From: Streptomyces sp. SID8374
GTDB taxonomy: Bacteria > Actinomycetota > Actinomycetes > Streptomycetales > Streptomycetaceae
Assembly (NCBI RefSeq): GCF_009865135.1
Contig: NZ_WWGH01000002.1
Location: forward strand, 1,860,001 to 1,924,000
DNA length: 64,000 nucleotides
Direction: 5' to 3'
Both the position numbers and the translations under genes were made by a program. Below the pieces are notes generated by a model. It was not told where the DNA came from. It did not search any database and saw only the letters and a list, made by a program, of their open reading frames with translations. This document shows, one piece after another, positions 44,957 through 54,383 of the stretch. Numbering within the stretch: position 1 is the stretch's first letter; each line of letters begins with the position of its first letter.

Positions 44957-45988
44957 TCAGTACGGCGGCAGCCGCAGCGCCCCCTTGCCCTCCCGTACGT
45001 CGTGCACGATGCGGATCTTCCCCACCGGGTTGCCGTGCTCGTCCGCCGTGACCAGGACCGCGTCGTCGCTGTTGACGCAGCGTCCCCGCTCGCCCGGCTC
45101 GGGGCAGAAGAGCAGATAGCCGGTCTGCCGGTCGATCCGGCCCGGCTCCAGGCGCCACACCCACTGATAGTCGCTCATGACCACGTTCGGGTACGTGGCG
45201 CGCAGCTCCTCCCGTACGGCGTCCTGGACCGTCTTCCCGAACGCCTCGCTCTCTTTGAACGGCCGTACCACCCGGGCGCTGCCCACCGTGTCCACCCGCC
45301 CGTCCACGATGTCGTAACTGGCCGAGTGATAGGTGTGCTTGGTGAGCGAGGCGAGCAGGTTGCTCCGGGTCAGGCGCAGCAGGGTGGGCCAGGAGTCCTT
45401 GCCCCGGTTGCGCTTCTCGGCGACGGCGGGGGAGATCACGTTCACGTACGAGGCCTTTGCCTTCGCGAGCGGGCTGCCGGGTGCGCTCGCCGTGACCCAG
45501 CGCTGGATACAGCCGCCGATGTCGGCCAGCACCCGCTGCACGGTGGCGTTGGTCAGTTCGGCCACCACGTACGGCGGCGTCCCGGTGGGGCCGAGGGCGA
45601 TGACTTCGTAGCCGCACGCGTCGAACGTGTCCCGCAGGGTGCGGTACGCGGCCGCGTCCGCCCGTCCGCGCGCCACCGCCTCCGTGAGGACCCCGGCGCA
45701 CTCCTTGCCGTCGCAGGTGCCCTTGTCCGCGTCGATGTTCAGCCGGACCACGGCGTCCCGGTCGTCGGCCACCGCGAAGGTGACCTCGGAGCCTCCGGTG
45801 CCCGGGAAGAGCGTGCGTGCCCCGATCGCCTTGATCTGGCCGGGGAAGTGCTTGTCGGCCAGTTCCTCAGCCGCCCGGCGGTCCTCCTTGGTGGTGACCA
45901 CCCCGCAGGCACCGAGCAGGCCCACCAGTGAACCTGCCAGTACGCAGGTGACGGCCGCTCTCCACTGGCTGCGGCGTGATCCGGCCAT
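44957..45988 (-). CDS. Secreted lipoprotein, function unknown
   Basis: 343 residues. The lipoprotein signal reads MAGSRRSQWRAA, a hydrophobic core and LLGAC with Cys28 as lipidation site. The mature part is mixed alpha/beta with cysteines in pairs (KGTCDGKECAG, DACGYE, GGCIQRW) suggesting disulfides. I recognise no family with confidence, though similar lipoproteins occur in many Streptomyces. GAGGAG upstream of the ATG supports the start. It is convergent with the carboxylesterase, 6 bp apart, and divergent from the protease. Confidence 0.75.
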   Translation of the reverse strand: MAGSRRSQWRAAVTCVLAGSLVGLLGACGVVTTKEDRRAAEELADKHFPGQIKAIGARTLFPGTGGSEVTFAVADDRDAVVRLNIDADKGTCDGKECAGVLTEAVARGRADAAAYRTLRDTFDACGYEVIALGPTGTPPYVVAELTNATVQRVLADIGGCIQRWVTASAPGSPLAKAKASYVNVISPAVAEKRNRGKDSWPTLLRLTRSNLLASLTKHTYHSASYDIVDGRVDTVGSARVVRPFKESEAFGKTVQDAVREELRATYPNVVMSDYQWVWRLEPGRIDRQTGYLLFCPEPGERGRCVNSDDAVLVTADEHGNPVGKIRIVHDVREGKGALRLPPY

Positions 45989-46193
45989 GGTCTGCTCCTC
46001 GGGGTGGTGCTGCCCTGTGTTCCTGTGACAGTAGGACCGGAAGCCGTGAGGCCGGATGAGTACGCCTACTCAAAGTCGGTGTGCGGCACCTTCGCGGACG
46101 GTCCGTACGCCCTCCGCACCTCCCCTCCGCACCGCCTCCGTCATTGGCATGGACCTGACTATCGAACTCCGCTACAGTCCGGGACGACGCATC

Positions 46194-46207
46194 TGAGAGC
46201 GCTCTCA
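46194..46207. promoter_or_regulatory. LacI-type operator palindrome upstream of the protease gene
   Basis: TGAGAGCGCTCTCA, a perfect 14-bp palindrome with the CG centre typical of LacI-family sites. It lies 79 bp before the TTG start and about 15 bp after a possible TGGACC-17-TACAGT promoter (46150-46178), a position that would block transcription. It shares its core with four other sites in the window. Confidence 0.8.
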
Positions 46208-46285
46208 AAGACTCGATCCGGATGTGCTCCCGGATGCCTCCCGTTCCACCCCCACGTCGCTGGAACAACAGGAAGGGTCACTCCC

Positions 46286-47431
46286 TTGAGACACGCAACC
46301 GTCCTGCGGACCGGTCTGTCCGCGCTCCTGGTCCTCGGTGCCTGGACCGCCGCAGGTCCGTCGACCGCATCCGCCGCCCCCACCGACTCCGCGGAGCTCC
46401 CCGCCTCCGCCGCCCTGCTCTCCGCCATGCAGCGCGACCTCGGCCTGACCGAGGGCCAGGCCCGCACCCGGCTGGCGCAGGAGAAGGCGGCGACCGCCCT
46501 GGAACCGAAGGCGCAGCGCGTCGCGGGCTCCGCCTACGGCGGGTCCTGGTTCGACCCGGCGACCGGCAAGCTGACCGTGGCGGTCACGGACGCCGCCAAG
46601 GCCGGTGCCGTACGGGCCGCCGGCGCGCAGACCCGGATCGTCGAGAACTCGGCGGCCCGACTCGACGCCACCATGAAGCGCATCGACGCCCTGAGCGCGC
46701 CGGAGGGCGTGGCCGGCTGGCGCGTCGACCCCGCCACCAGCCGCGTCGTCGTGAACGTCGTCGACTCCGCGCAGAGTGACAACGATGTCCGCGCCTTCGT
46801 CGCCAAGGCCCGCAAGGCCGGGCCCGTCACCGTGGAGCGGACGGCCGAGGCCCCGCAGACCTTCGCCGCGGGCACCGTCGGCGGCGACCCGTACTACACC
46901 GGCAACGTCCGCTGTTCGATCGGCTTCTCGGTGCACGGCGGCTTCGTCACCGCCGGGCACTGCGGGGGCACCGGGCAGCAGGTCCGCGGCTGGGACAACT
47001 CGTACATCGGCAACTTCCAGGGCTCGTCCTTCCCCGGCGACGACTACGCCTGGGTGAACGTCGGCAGCGGCTGGTGGACCGTTCCGGTCGTCCTCGGCTG
47101 GGGCACCGTCTCCGACCAGCTGGTCCGGGGCTCCAACGAGGCCCCGATCGGCGCCTCGATCTGCCGCTCCGGCTCCACCACGCGCTGGCACTGCGGCCGG
47201 GTCCTCGCCAAGAACGAGACCGTCAACTACAGCCAGGGCGCCGTGCACCAGATGACCAAGACCAGCGTCTGCGCCGAGGGCGGCGACTCCGGTGGTTCCT
47301 TCATCAGCGGCGACCAGGCCCAGGGCGTCACCTCGGGTGGCTGGGGCAACTGCTCCAGCGGCGGTGAGACCTGGTACCAGCCGATCAACGAGATCCTCAA
47401 CCGGTACGGGCTGAGGCTGCACACCGCGTGA
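46286..47431 (+). CDS. Secreted streptogrisin-type serine protease (S1, alpha-lytic family) with pro-region
   Basis: 381 residues. The Sec signal ends near TASAAP. The alpha-lytic type pro-domain (about 40-190: LLSAMQRDLGLTEGQARTRL and GVAGWRVDPATSRVVVNVV) acts as folding chaperone and is cleaved around residue 195. The mature chymotrypsin-fold protease has the triad His225 in TAGHC, Asp253 in DDYAWV and Ser335 in GGDSGGS, plus conserved cysteines. The start is TTG 46286, eight bases after GGAAGGG; the long upstream frame has no signal peptide. The operator upstream places it with two other secreted proteins in a likely regulon. Confidence 0.93.
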   Translation: MRHATVLRTGLSALLVLGAWTAAGPSTASAAPTDSAELPASAALLSAMQRDLGLTEGQARTRLAQEKAATALEPKAQRVAGSAYGGSWFDPATGKLTVAVTDAAKAGAVRAAGAQTRIVENSAARLDATMKRIDALSAPEGVAGWRVDPATSRVVVNVVDSAQSDNDVRAFVAKARKAGPVTVERTAEAPQTFAAGTVGGDPYYTGNVRCSIGFSVHGGFVTAGHCGGTGQQVRGWDNSYIGNFQGSSFPGDDYAWVNVGSGWWTVPVVLGWGTVSDQLVRGSNEAPIGASICRSGSTTRWHCGRVLAKNETVNYSQGAVHQMTKTSVCAEGGDSGGSFISGDQAQGVTSGGWGNCSSGGETWYQPINEILNRYGLRLHTA

Positions 47432-47435
47432 TCCG

Positions 47436-47471
47436 GGGGAGCCGGCCGCCCGGCGGGACGGCCGGCTCCCC
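47436..47471 (+). terminator. Hairpin terminator of the protease gene
   Basis: A perfect 13-bp stem (47436-47448 with 47459-47471) with a 10-base loop starts 4 bp after the protease stop. Confidence 0.8.
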
Positions 47472-47820
47472 TCGATGCGTACGACAGGTGCCCGAGCGGC
47501 CCCGCCCACGTGCGGGGCCGCTTCCGCGTGCGGGGCGTCCTCAGGCTTCCGCTTCCCGGGCAATTCGGTATCCACCGCCGCATCCGCGCGTTACCCCAAC
47601 GCCCTTTGCGCAGCGCATCGTTCACAAGCTATTGACACCCTCTCAGCCTCGACGCAACACTGACACCGCCTTGGAGAGCGCTCTCCCAGTCAGTCCCCGG
47701 CCGCTTCCCGGCCTCGTGGACGCCCTGGGCCGGCGGCTCTTCCCGGCTGCACCGCCCAGCTCAACTCTCCCCCCACCGTGCACCCGATGTGCATGGATGC
47801 AGAGCGGCATGGAGGTCCGC
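47472..47820. promoter_or_regulatory. Promoter region of the DUF1996 gene
   Basis: About 350 non-coding bases. A consensus -35 (TTGACA at 47632-47637) lies 35 bp before the LacI-type palindrome. A matching -10 near 47656 is weak. A perfect GGAGGT sits four bases before the ATG at 47821. Confidence 0.6.
47673..47686. promoter_or_regulatory. LacI-type operator palindrome upstream of the DUF1996 gene
   Basis: GGAGAGCGCTCTCC, perfect 14-bp palindrome, just downstream of the TTGACA promoter element. Same core as the other sites. Confidence 0.8.
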
Positions 47821-48936
47821 ATGGCGACAAGACTCAACAGAACGACCCTGGTGTCCGCGCTGATCGTGGCGACCGCCCTGGCCCTGGTGGCCCTGGGGCT
47901 GACCGCGATCACGAACGCCGGGGCCACCACGGCCGCCGCCTCTCCGGCCGCGGCCGATCAGCCCGCTGCGGCGTCCCACGTGATGCAGGGGCACAAGATG
48001 GCGGCCGCCCAGCCCGTCGCCTTCGGGGACGACCCCGACGGCGACGGCTACATCCCGGCGAATCCGCCGGTAACCGGTGTGGAACCGTCCCAGGAGATAC
48101 CGCCGCACCGCTACTTCCACGAGTTCCAGGCGAACTGTTCGGTCAGCCACACCGCCCCGGACGACCCGATCGTCTACCCGGGCCAGGCCGGCGCGTCGCA
48201 CGACCACACGTTCATGGGGAACGACACCACCAACGCGAGCAGCACCACCGCCTCGCTGGGTGCGGGCGGCACGGCCTGCGTGGCGCCGGGTGACCTCTCC
48301 GCGTACTGGATGCCGACCCTCTACAACGGGAACGAGGAGATCCGCCCGATCGGACCGCAGACCATCTACTACAAGGCCGGAGTCACCGACTACCGCACCG
48401 TCCGCCCCTTCCCCAAGGGGCTGCGGTTCGTCGTCGGGAGCCCGACCCAGACCGCCGAGCAGTTCCGCAACCACCCCGGCATGGTCGAGGGGTACGAGTG
48501 CGGGGAGAGCTACCACAACTACGACTTCCCGGCGGCCTGCCCCACCAGTCCGGACACCCAGCTCAACCTGCGTATGCAGGCGCCCAGTTGCTGGGACGGG
48601 AAGTACCTGGACACCCCCGACCACAAGGCCCACATGGCCTATCCGGTCGTGATGGGGGCCAACCAGGACGTCTGCCCGGCGAGCCACCCGGTCGCCCTGC
48701 CGATGATCGAGTTCAAGATGGCGTGGCCGGTCAACGGGGACATGTCGCAGGTGAGACTGGCCAGCGGCACCGGCTACTCCTTCCACTACGACTTCTTCAA
48801 CGCCTGGGACGACGCCACCCTGAAGGCCTTGGTCGACCACTGCGTCGTCGGCGGCCTCCAGTGCAACGCCCGGGGTTACGACGAGAACAACCCCGGCCGG
48901 GGCGCGGCTCTGGACGAGAACTACGAGCTGCCCTGA
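47821..48936 (+). CDS. Secreted DUF1996 protein
   Basis: 371 residues. A signal/anchor helix (LVSALIVATALALVALGLTAI) precedes an Ala/Pro linker. The DUF1996 domain follows (about 95-360) with HRYFHEFQANC, SHDHTFMGN, SAYWMPTLYN and a conserved late WDDATLKALVDHCV. The many His/Asp positions suggest a metal site, and cysteines suggest disulfides. DUF1996 proteins are common in fungi and saprophytic actinomycetes with no proven activity; an extracellular role in polymer attack or binding is inferred from co-control with a protease and a glycosidase. ATG 47821 follows a perfect GGAGGT at 47811-47816. Confidence 0.88.
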   Translation: MATRLNRTTLVSALIVATALALVALGLTAITNAGATTAAASPAAADQPAAASHVMQGHKMAAAQPVAFGDDPDGDGYIPANPPVTGVEPSQEIPPHRYFHEFQANCSVSHTAPDDPIVYPGQAGASHDHTFMGNDTTNASSTTASLGAGGTACVAPGDLSAYWMPTLYNGNEEIRPIGPQTIYYKAGVTDYRTVRPFPKGLRFVVGSPTQTAEQFRNHPGMVEGYECGESYHNYDFPAACPTSPDTQLNLRMQAPSCWDGKYLDTPDHKAHMAYPVVMGANQDVCPASHPVALPMIEFKMAWPVNGDMSQVRLASGTGYSFHYDFFNAWDDATLKALVDHCVVGGLQCNARGYDENNPGRGAALDENYELP

Positions 48937-48975
48937 CGGGGTCGGCCGTCCGGGTCGACCGCCTGACCGACCTCT

Positions 48976-48983
48976 GAGCGCTC
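48976..48983. promoter_or_regulatory. Degenerate LacI-type half operator
   Basis: GAGCGCTC core with broken flanks, 39 bp centre-to-centre before the perfect site at 49011-49026. May give cooperative binding; weak alone. Confidence 0.4.
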
Positions 48984-49010
48984 TCCCTCGTGGGCGCACC
49001 CTGCCTACGG

Positions 49011-49026
49011 GGGAGAGCGCTCTCCC
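49011..49026. promoter_or_regulatory. LacI-type operator palindrome upstream of the GH-A glycosidase
   Basis: GGGAGAGCGCTCTCCC, a perfect 16-bp palindrome, the longest of the set, 47 bp before the ATG at 49074. Confidence 0.85.
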
Positions 49027-49073
49027 ATCTCTCCTTTCCCCCAGCCCCTTCCCCACTGAGGAGCACTCCCCCC

Positions 49074-50840
49074 ATGAACCTCCCCCCTCCCCGACGGTCA
49101 CCCCGCATGCGGCGCCGGGCCACCGCGCGCCTTGCCGCGGCCGCTCTCCTGGCCGGAGCCGTGGCCGCCCTCCCGGTGCCCGCCGCCCATGCGGCGGGCA
49201 GCGTCGTCAAGGTGACCGGGTCCCAGGGCGACTGGCAGTTGACCGTGGACGGTTCCCCGTACACCGTGAAGGGCCTGACCTGGGGCCCGTCCGTCGCGGA
49301 CGCCGATCGGTACATGCCCGATGTGAAGTCGATGGGCGTCAACACGATCCGTACGTGGGGCACCGACGCCACCACGAAGCCCCTCCTCGACAGCGCGGCG
49401 GCCAACGGCATCAAGGTGATCGCCGGGTTCTGGCTCCAGCCCGGCGGCGGCCCCGGCAGCGGCGGCTGTGTGAACTACCTGACGGACACCGCCTACAAGA
49501 ACGACATGCTCGCCGAGTTCCCCCGGTGGGTGGAGACGTACAAGGACCATGAGGGCGTCCTCATGTGGAACGTGGGCAACGAGTCGGTGCTCGGGCTCCA
49601 GAACTGCTACAGCGGCGAGGCCCTGGAGCAGCAGCGCGACGCGTACACCTCGTTCGTCAACGAGATCGCCAAGAAGATCCATGACGTCGACCCGAACCAC
49701 CCGGTCACCTCGACCGACGCCTGGACCGGTGCCTGGCCGTACTACAAGAAGAACGCGCCCGACCTCGACCTGTACGCCGTCAACTCCTACGACGCCGTCT
49801 GCGACATCCGCTCCACCTGGGAGCAGGGCGGGTACGACAAGCCCTACATCGTCACCGAGGGCGGTCCCGCCGGCGAGTGGGAGGTGCCGGACGACGCCAA
49901 CGGCGTACCGGAGGAGCCCACCGACGTGGAGAAGGCGGCGGGGTACAAGAGCGCCTGGGACTGCGTCCAGGGCCACCCGGGCGTCTCGCTCGGGGCGACG
50001 CTCTTCCACTACGGCACCGAGTACGACTTCGGGGGCGTCTGGTTCAACCTGCTCCCCGCGGGCCAGAAGCGGCTCTCGTACTACGCGGTGAAGGAGGCGT
50101 ACGGCGCCTCCACCTCCGGTGACAACACCCCGCCCGTCATCAGCGGGTTCACCGTCGACAACGCCACCGCCGTGCCGGCCGGCCGGACCTTCCGGGTGAG
50201 CGCCTCCGTCACCGACCCGGACGGCGACGCGCTCAGCCACCAGGTGCTGTTCAGCTCCAAGTACCTCGACGACAACGGCAGCCTGACGGAGGCGGAGTTC
50301 ACCGACCGGGGCGACGGCACCTTCGACGTGACCGCCCCGGACCGGCTCGGCGTCTGGAAGGTCTACCTCAAGTCGACCGACGGGCAGGGCAACGTCGGCA
50401 TCGAGACCACGTCCTTCAAGGTGGTCCCGCCGCAGGTGGACGGGGACAACCTGGCGCTCGGCAGGACCGCCACGGCCTCGACCTTCCAGGCGGACAGCAC
50501 CGGCTGCCCCTGCCCGGCGGCCAACGCCGTCGACGGGTCCTTCGACACCCGCTGGGCCAGTGAGTGGGCCGACCAGCAGTGGATCCAGGTCGACCTGGGC
50601 ACCACCACCTCCTTCGACCACGTCCAGCTGGCCTGGGAGGCCGCCTACGCCAAGGGCTACACCGTCCAGACCTCTGAGAACGGCGAGGACTGGACCACTG
50701 TCCACACCGAGACCGCGGGCAACGGCGGCATCGACGACATCGAAGTCGCCGCAAGCGGCCGGTACGTCCGTGTGAACACCTCCGAGCGCGGCACCCCGTG
50801 GGGCAACTCGCTCTACGAGTTCGGCGTCTACCGCAGCTGA
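49074..50840 (+). CDS. Secreted clan GH-A glycoside hydrolase with C-terminal discoidin/CBM32-like domain
   Basis: 588 residues. The signal peptide ends near AAHAAG. The TIM-barrel part (about 45-350) has GVNTIRTWGTDATTKP, the acid/base pair in MWNVGNES and the nucleophile region in VTEGGPAGEW. A beta-sandwich (about 355-450, VISGFTVDNATAV start) and a discoidin/CBM32-like domain (about 455-588, starting NLALGRTATAST, ending GNSLYEFGVYRS) follow. The barrel resembles beta-glucan-active GH-A enzymes (GH2/GH5/GH72 style), but I cannot fix the family. It probably acts on beta-glucan or another glycan outside the cell. GAGGAG before the ATG; two operator palindromes upstream. Confidence 0.82.
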   Translation: MNLPPPRRSPRMRRRATARLAAAALLAGAVAALPVPAAHAAGSVVKVTGSQGDWQLTVDGSPYTVKGLTWGPSVADADRYMPDVKSMGVNTIRTWGTDATTKPLLDSAAANGIKVIAGFWLQPGGGPGSGGCVNYLTDTAYKNDMLAEFPRWVETYKDHEGVLMWNVGNESVLGLQNCYSGEALEQQRDAYTSFVNEIAKKIHDVDPNHPVTSTDAWTGAWPYYKKNAPDLDLYAVNSYDAVCDIRSTWEQGGYDKPYIVTEGGPAGEWEVPDDANGVPEEPTDVEKAAGYKSAWDCVQGHPGVSLGATLFHYGTEYDFGGVWFNLLPAGQKRLSYYAVKEAYGASTSGDNTPPVISGFTVDNATAVPAGRTFRVSASVTDPDGDALSHQVLFSSKYLDDNGSLTEAEFTDRGDGTFDVTAPDRLGVWKVYLKSTDGQGNVGIETTSFKVVPPQVDGDNLALGRTATASTFQADSTGCPCPAANAVDGSFDTRWASEWADQQWIQVDLGTTTSFDHVQLAWEAAYAKGYTVQTSENGEDWTTVHTETAGNGGIDDIEVAASGRYVRVNTSERGTPWGNSLYEFGVYRS

Positions 50841-50899
50841 CCCCGCCGGACGGCGAGACCTGCCGCACCGTTTCTCCCCGCTGCCGGTGCGGTGGGACA

Positions 50900-50937
50900 G
50901 GCCGTGGCGGCCACGGAAATCCGTGGCCGCCACGGCC
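50900..50937 (+). terminator. Strong 17-bp hairpin terminator
   Basis: A perfect 17-bp stem (50900-50916 with 50921-50937) around an AAAT loop, followed by a pyrimidine-rich TTCCCCTTT. It ends the glycosidase transcript and lies inside the longer frame upstream of the alpha/beta hydrolase, so that gene must start at 51007. Confidence 0.88.
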
Positions 50938-51006
50938 TTCCCCTTTGTAGCGTGGGCCCCTTCCGGCTCCGACAAGATCACTGCCTTCCGCCGGACGGAG
51001 AAGACG

Positions 51007-52050
51007 ATGACCGACAGGACGCCCGTACGCACGGGTCTGCTCACGGTGGACGGTGCCACCCTCCACCACGAGGTGCGCGGCGAGGGGCCGTTGCTGGTGA
51101 TGATGCCCGGCGGGAGCGCCGACGCGGGGATCTACGACGCGATCGCGGCGGACCTGGCGGACCGCTGGACGGTGGCCACCTTCGACCCCCGGGGCTACTC
51201 GCGCAGCCCGCTGGACGGCCCGGTGACGGACCAGTCGCCCGCGACGCACGCGGATGACATCATCCGGCTGATCGGCCTGCTGTCGCCGGACGGGGCTCCC
51301 GCCGCGGTCTTCGGCTCCAGTTCGAGCGCCGTCGTCGCGCTGGCCGCCCTGGCCCGCCACCCCGGCCGGCTGAGCCGGGTCGTCGCGCACGAACCGCCCG
51401 TGGTCGCGCTGCTGCCCGACCCGGACGCGGGACGCGCGCTCTTCGCGGCCGTACGGGAGGCGTTCCGGCGGGACGGGGTGGCGGCGGCGATGGCCACGAT
51501 GGCGGCGGGGCTGGCGCCGGAGGAGGAGTCCTCATCGGGCCCGGAGGGGGAGGCCGCCTCAGACCCGGAGGGGGAGGCCCTCGGCCCGGAGGAGGCGGCC
51601 GCAGCCGAACAGGCTCCCGCCTCGGAACAGACCCCGACCCCGCACCAGGTCACGACCTTGGAACAGGCTCCCGCCCCGGAGCACGCGGCCGACCCGCGAC
51701 GAGCCCCCACCCGGGAGCAGAACCCCGACCCGGAACGAGCCCCCGCCCCCACCCCGGCCCAGGCCGCCACCTTCCAGCGGATGCACGCCAACCTGCCCGT
51801 CTTCCTGGAGCACGTGCTCTGCCCCTTCAGCGGTTACGTCCCCGACCTCGTGGCCCTCAAGGCCGCCTCCGCCCAGCTGGTCGTCGGCGTCGGGCGGGAC
51901 TCCCGCGCCCTCCTGCCCGCCGTCGCGGCCGAGCGGCTGGCCCGGCACGTGGACGCCGGGGTGGTGGAGTTCCCCGGCGGGCACATCGGCCTCACCGAGG
52001 ACCCCCGGGCGTTCGCAGCCCGCCTGCGGAAGGTCCTCCTCGCCACATGA
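51007..52050 (+). CDS. Alpha/beta hydrolase with a tandem-hexapeptide insert
   Basis: About 347 residues. The hydrolase core has HGxxx-like MPGGSADAG, the nucleophile elbow FGSSSSA and the C-terminal histidine in FPGGHIGL. Between the core halves (about 168-250), where a cap domain belongs, lies an 80-residue low-complexity stretch. It ends in eight hexapeptides of the type E-Q-A-P-A-P (51607-51750), preceded by a shorter GPEGEA-type repeat. The substrate is unknown. ATG 51007 has GGAG six bases upstream; the upstream terminator excludes the longer frame. It is convergent with the GH1 gene across a hairpin. Confidence 0.85.
   Translation: MTDRTPVRTGLLTVDGATLHHEVRGEGPLLVMMPGGSADAGIYDAIAADLADRWTVATFDPRGYSRSPLDGPVTDQSPATHADDIIRLIGLLSPDGAPAAVFGSSSSAVVALAALARHPGRLSRVVAHEPPVVALLPDPDAGRALFAAVREAFRRDGVAAAMATMAAGLAPEEESSSGPEGEAASDPEGEALGPEEAAAAEQAPASEQTPTPHQVTTLEQAPAPEHAADPRRAPTREQNPDPERAPAPTPAQAATFQRMHANLPVFLEHVLCPFSGYVPDLVALKAASAQLVVGVGRDSRALLPAVAAERLARHVDAGVVEFPGGHIGLTEDPRAFAARLRKVLLAT
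51607..51750 (+). repeat. 18-bp tandem repeat, 8 units, in coding sequence
   Basis: Eight 18-bp units in frame, coding for EQAPAS, EQTPTP, HQVTTL, EQAPAP, EHAADP, RRAPTR, EQNPDP and ERAPAP. Two units are near identical at DNA level and the rest have diverged. Confidence 0.9.
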
Positions 52051-52053
52051 AAA

Positions 52054-52089
52054 CTCCCGGCCGTGGCGGCGTACCACCACGGTCGGGAG
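52054..52089. terminator. Bidirectional hairpin terminator
   Basis: A 13-bp stem (52054-52066 with 52077-52089, one G-U pair) around a 10-base loop lies between the convergent alpha/beta hydrolase and GH1 genes. Confidence 0.8.
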
Positions 52090-52110
52090 CCTCGTGCGTA
52101 GGGAGCGGGT

Positions 52111-53469
52111 TCAGACGGCCAGCCCCGCGCGGCGCCCCGCGTGTTCCCGGACCAGCTCCGCGTACCGCCGTCCGCTGCTCTTGACCGTACGGCGCTGGGT
52201 CGCGTAGTCCACGTGGACCAGGCCGAACCGCTTGTCGTAGCCGTACGCCCACTCGAAGTTGTCCAGCAGCGACCAGGCGAAGTACCCGGCCAGCGGCGCG
52301 CCCTTGGCGACGGCGCGGGCGCAGGCGGCGAGGTGCTCCTCCAGGTAGCGCACGCGCTCCGGGTCGTGGACCGAGCCGTCGGCCGCCACGGTGTCCTGGT
52401 AGGCCGAGCCGTTCTCGGTGACGTAGATGCGCTCCACGCCGTACTCCTCGGTCAGCCGCAGCAGCAGCTGCTCCAGCCCGTCCGCGTACACCTCCCAGTC
52501 CATGTACGTGTGGCGCCCGCCAGTCACGGGGACCTGCGTGAAACCCGGCGCCGGGCCCGAGGGATCGGCGGTGACGATCTGCCGGAAGTAGTAATTGAGC
52601 CCCAGCCAGTCCAGCGGTGCCGCGATGGTCTCCAGGTCGCCCGGCCGTACGGGGAGTTCGACCCCGTACGTCTCGACCATGTCCTGCGGGTAGCCCCGCC
52701 CCAGGACCGGGTCCAGCCACCAGCGGTTGATGTGGCCGTCGGCGCGGCGGGCGGCGGCCAGGTCGGCCTCGCTCGTGCTCGCCGGCACGATCGGGCTGAG
52801 GTTGTTCACGATGCCGACCCGGGCGTCCGGGGAGGCGGCGCGGATCGCCTGCACGGCCAGGCCGTGGCCCAGGTGCAGGTGGTACGAGGCGCGTACGGCG
52901 GCGGTGAGGTCGGTGAGGCCCGGGGCCATCCGGCCCTCCAGGTGCCCGATCCACGCCGAGCAGAGCGGCTCGTTGAGCGTCGCCCAGTCCTTGACCCGGT
53001 CGCCCAGGCGGTCGACGACATGGGAGGCGTACGCGGCGAAGTGCTCCGAGGTCTCCCGTACGGTCCAGCCGCCCCGGTCCTGGAGCACCTGCGGCAGGTC
53101 CCAGTGGTAGAGCGTGGCGAACGGGGTGACCCCGGCCTCCAGGAGCCCGTCCACCAGCCGGTCGTAGAAGTCCAGGCCCGCCTTGTTGACCGGTCCGTCG
53201 CCGCCCGGCACGACGCGCGGCCAGGCGATGGAGAACCGGTAGGCGTCGGCGCCGACCTGCTTGATCAGGCCGATGTCCTCGGGGACCCGGTGGTAGTGGT
53301 CGCAGGCCACATCGCCGGTGTCACCGCCGTCGATCTTGCCGGGGGTGTGCGAGAACGTGTCCCAGATGGAGGGGGAGCGGCCGTCCTCGGCCACGGCTCC
53401 CTCGATCTGGTACGAGGCGGTGGCGACGCCCCAGGTGAAGTCGGCGGGGAGGGCGTTGAGGTCGGTCAC
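52111..53469 (-). CDS. GH1 beta-glucosidase
   Basis: About 452 residues, standard GH1 length. Signature start [15 protein letters not shown], acid/base Glu167 in TLNEP and nucleophile Glu352 in YVTENGSA, with [12 protein letters not shown] and the WSLLDNFEW end block. No signal peptide, so it works in the cytoplasm on imported beta-glucosides such as cellobiose or laminaribiose. GTG 53469 is supported by AGAAGGG upstream. It is the last gene of the importer operon, 20 bp after the second permease, like bglC-type genes in sugar ABC operons. Confidence 0.94.
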   Translation of the reverse strand: MTDLNALPADFTWGVATASYQIEGAVAEDGRSPSIWDTFSHTPGKIDGGDTGDVACDHYHRVPEDIGLIKQVGADAYRFSIAWPRVVPGGDGPVNKAGLDFYDRLVDGLLEAGVTPFATLYHWDLPQVLQDRGGWTVRETSEHFAAYASHVVDRLGDRVKDWATLNEPLCSAWIGHLEGRMAPGLTDLTAAVRASYHLHLGHGLAVQAIRAASPDARVGIVNNLSPIVPASTSEADLAAARRADGHINRWWLDPVLGRGYPQDMVETYGVELPVRPGDLETIAAPLDWLGLNYYFRQIVTADPSGPAPGFTQVPVTGGRHTYMDWEVYADGLEQLLLRLTEEYGVERIYVTENGSAYQDTVAADGSVHDPERVRYLEEHLAACARAVAKGAPLAGYFAWSLLDNFEWAYGYDKRFGLVHVDYATQRRTVKSSGRRYAELVREHAGRRAGLAV

Positions 53470-53489
53470 GTGCTGCCCTTCTGCGGAGG

Positions 53490-54383
53490 TCACTTGACGG
53501 CTCCCGCGGTGAGTCCGGCGACGAGGTAGCGCTGAAGCAGCAGGAATCCGGCGACGATCGGCACGCTCACCACGAGCGAGGCGGCCATGACCTGGTTCCA
53601 GTAGACGTCGTTCTGCGTCGCGTACCCCTGGAGGCCGACGGAGAGGGTGCGGGTCGCGTCGTTGGTCATCACGGAGGCGAAGAGGACTTCGCCCCAGGCC
53701 GTCATGAACGAGTAGACGGAGACGGCGACGATGCCCGGTACGGCGGCCGGCACGACGACCCGGAAGAGGGCGCCGACCGGTCCGCAGCCGTCCACCAGGG
53801 CGGCCTCGTCGAGGTCCTTGGGGATGGAGTCGAAGTACCCGATCAGCATCCAGATGGAGAACGGCAGCGAGAACGTCAGATAGGTGAGTATCAGGCCGCC
53901 GCGTGAACCATAAAGGGCGACGCCGGTGGAGCTGCCGATGTTGACGAAGATGAGGAACAGCGGCAGCAGGAAGAGGATGCCCGGGAACATCTGTGTGGAG
54001 AGCACGGTGACGGTGAAGACCCGCTTGCCCCGGAACTTGTAGCGGCTCACCGCATAGGCGGAGAACACCGCGATCGTCACCGAGAGCACCGTCGCCGAAC
54101 CCGCCACGATCAGCGAGTTGACGAAATACTTCGCCAGCGGAACGGTCTTCCAGATGTCGAAGTACGGCTGGACCGTCAGCGTGGACGGGATCCACTGGAA
54201 CTTCCCCGACACGTCCTGGAGCGGCTTCAGCGAGCTGCTGACCATCACGTAGACCGGCAGCAGGACGAAGCCGGCCAGCAGCGTGAGGACGATGCGGCGG
54301 GTCCAGAGGAAGGACTGCGGCGCGGCCATGGGGGAGCGGGAGCGCGAGCGGGCGGCGCCCGGGGTCCGCGTGAGGCTAGACAT
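53490..54383 (-). CDS. Sugar ABC transporter permease (MalG/CebG type)
   Basis: 297 residues, six predicted transmembrane helices. The ABC-contact EAA loop reads [21 protein letters not shown]. It is the second of two unequal permeases, typical of CUT1 oligosaccharide importers. It overlaps the start-side permease gene by 8 bp. No ATPase gene is present in the operon, as in other Streptomyces CUT1 systems that borrow the shared MsiK. Confidence 0.94.
   Translation of the reverse strand: MSSLTRTPGAARSRSRSPMAAPQSFLWTRRIVLTLLAGFVLLPVYVMVSSSLKPLQDVSGKFQWIPSTLTVQPYFDIWKTVPLAKYFVNSLIVAGSATVLSVTIAVFSAYAVSRYKFRGKRVFTVTVLSTQMFPGILFLLPLFLIFVNIGSSTGVALYGSRGGLILTYLTFSLPFSIWMLIGYFDSIPKDLDEAALVDGCGPVGALFRVVVPAAVPGIVAVSVYSFMTAWGEVLFASVMTNDATRTLSVGLQGYATQNDVYWNQVMAASLVVSVPIVAGFLLLQRYLVAGLTAGAVK

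Noticed and set aside
52141-53529. 462-codon plus-strand frame opposite the GH1 gene
   Set aside because: It is a shadow of the GH1 beta-glucosidase, whose catalytic motifs are intact on the minus strand.
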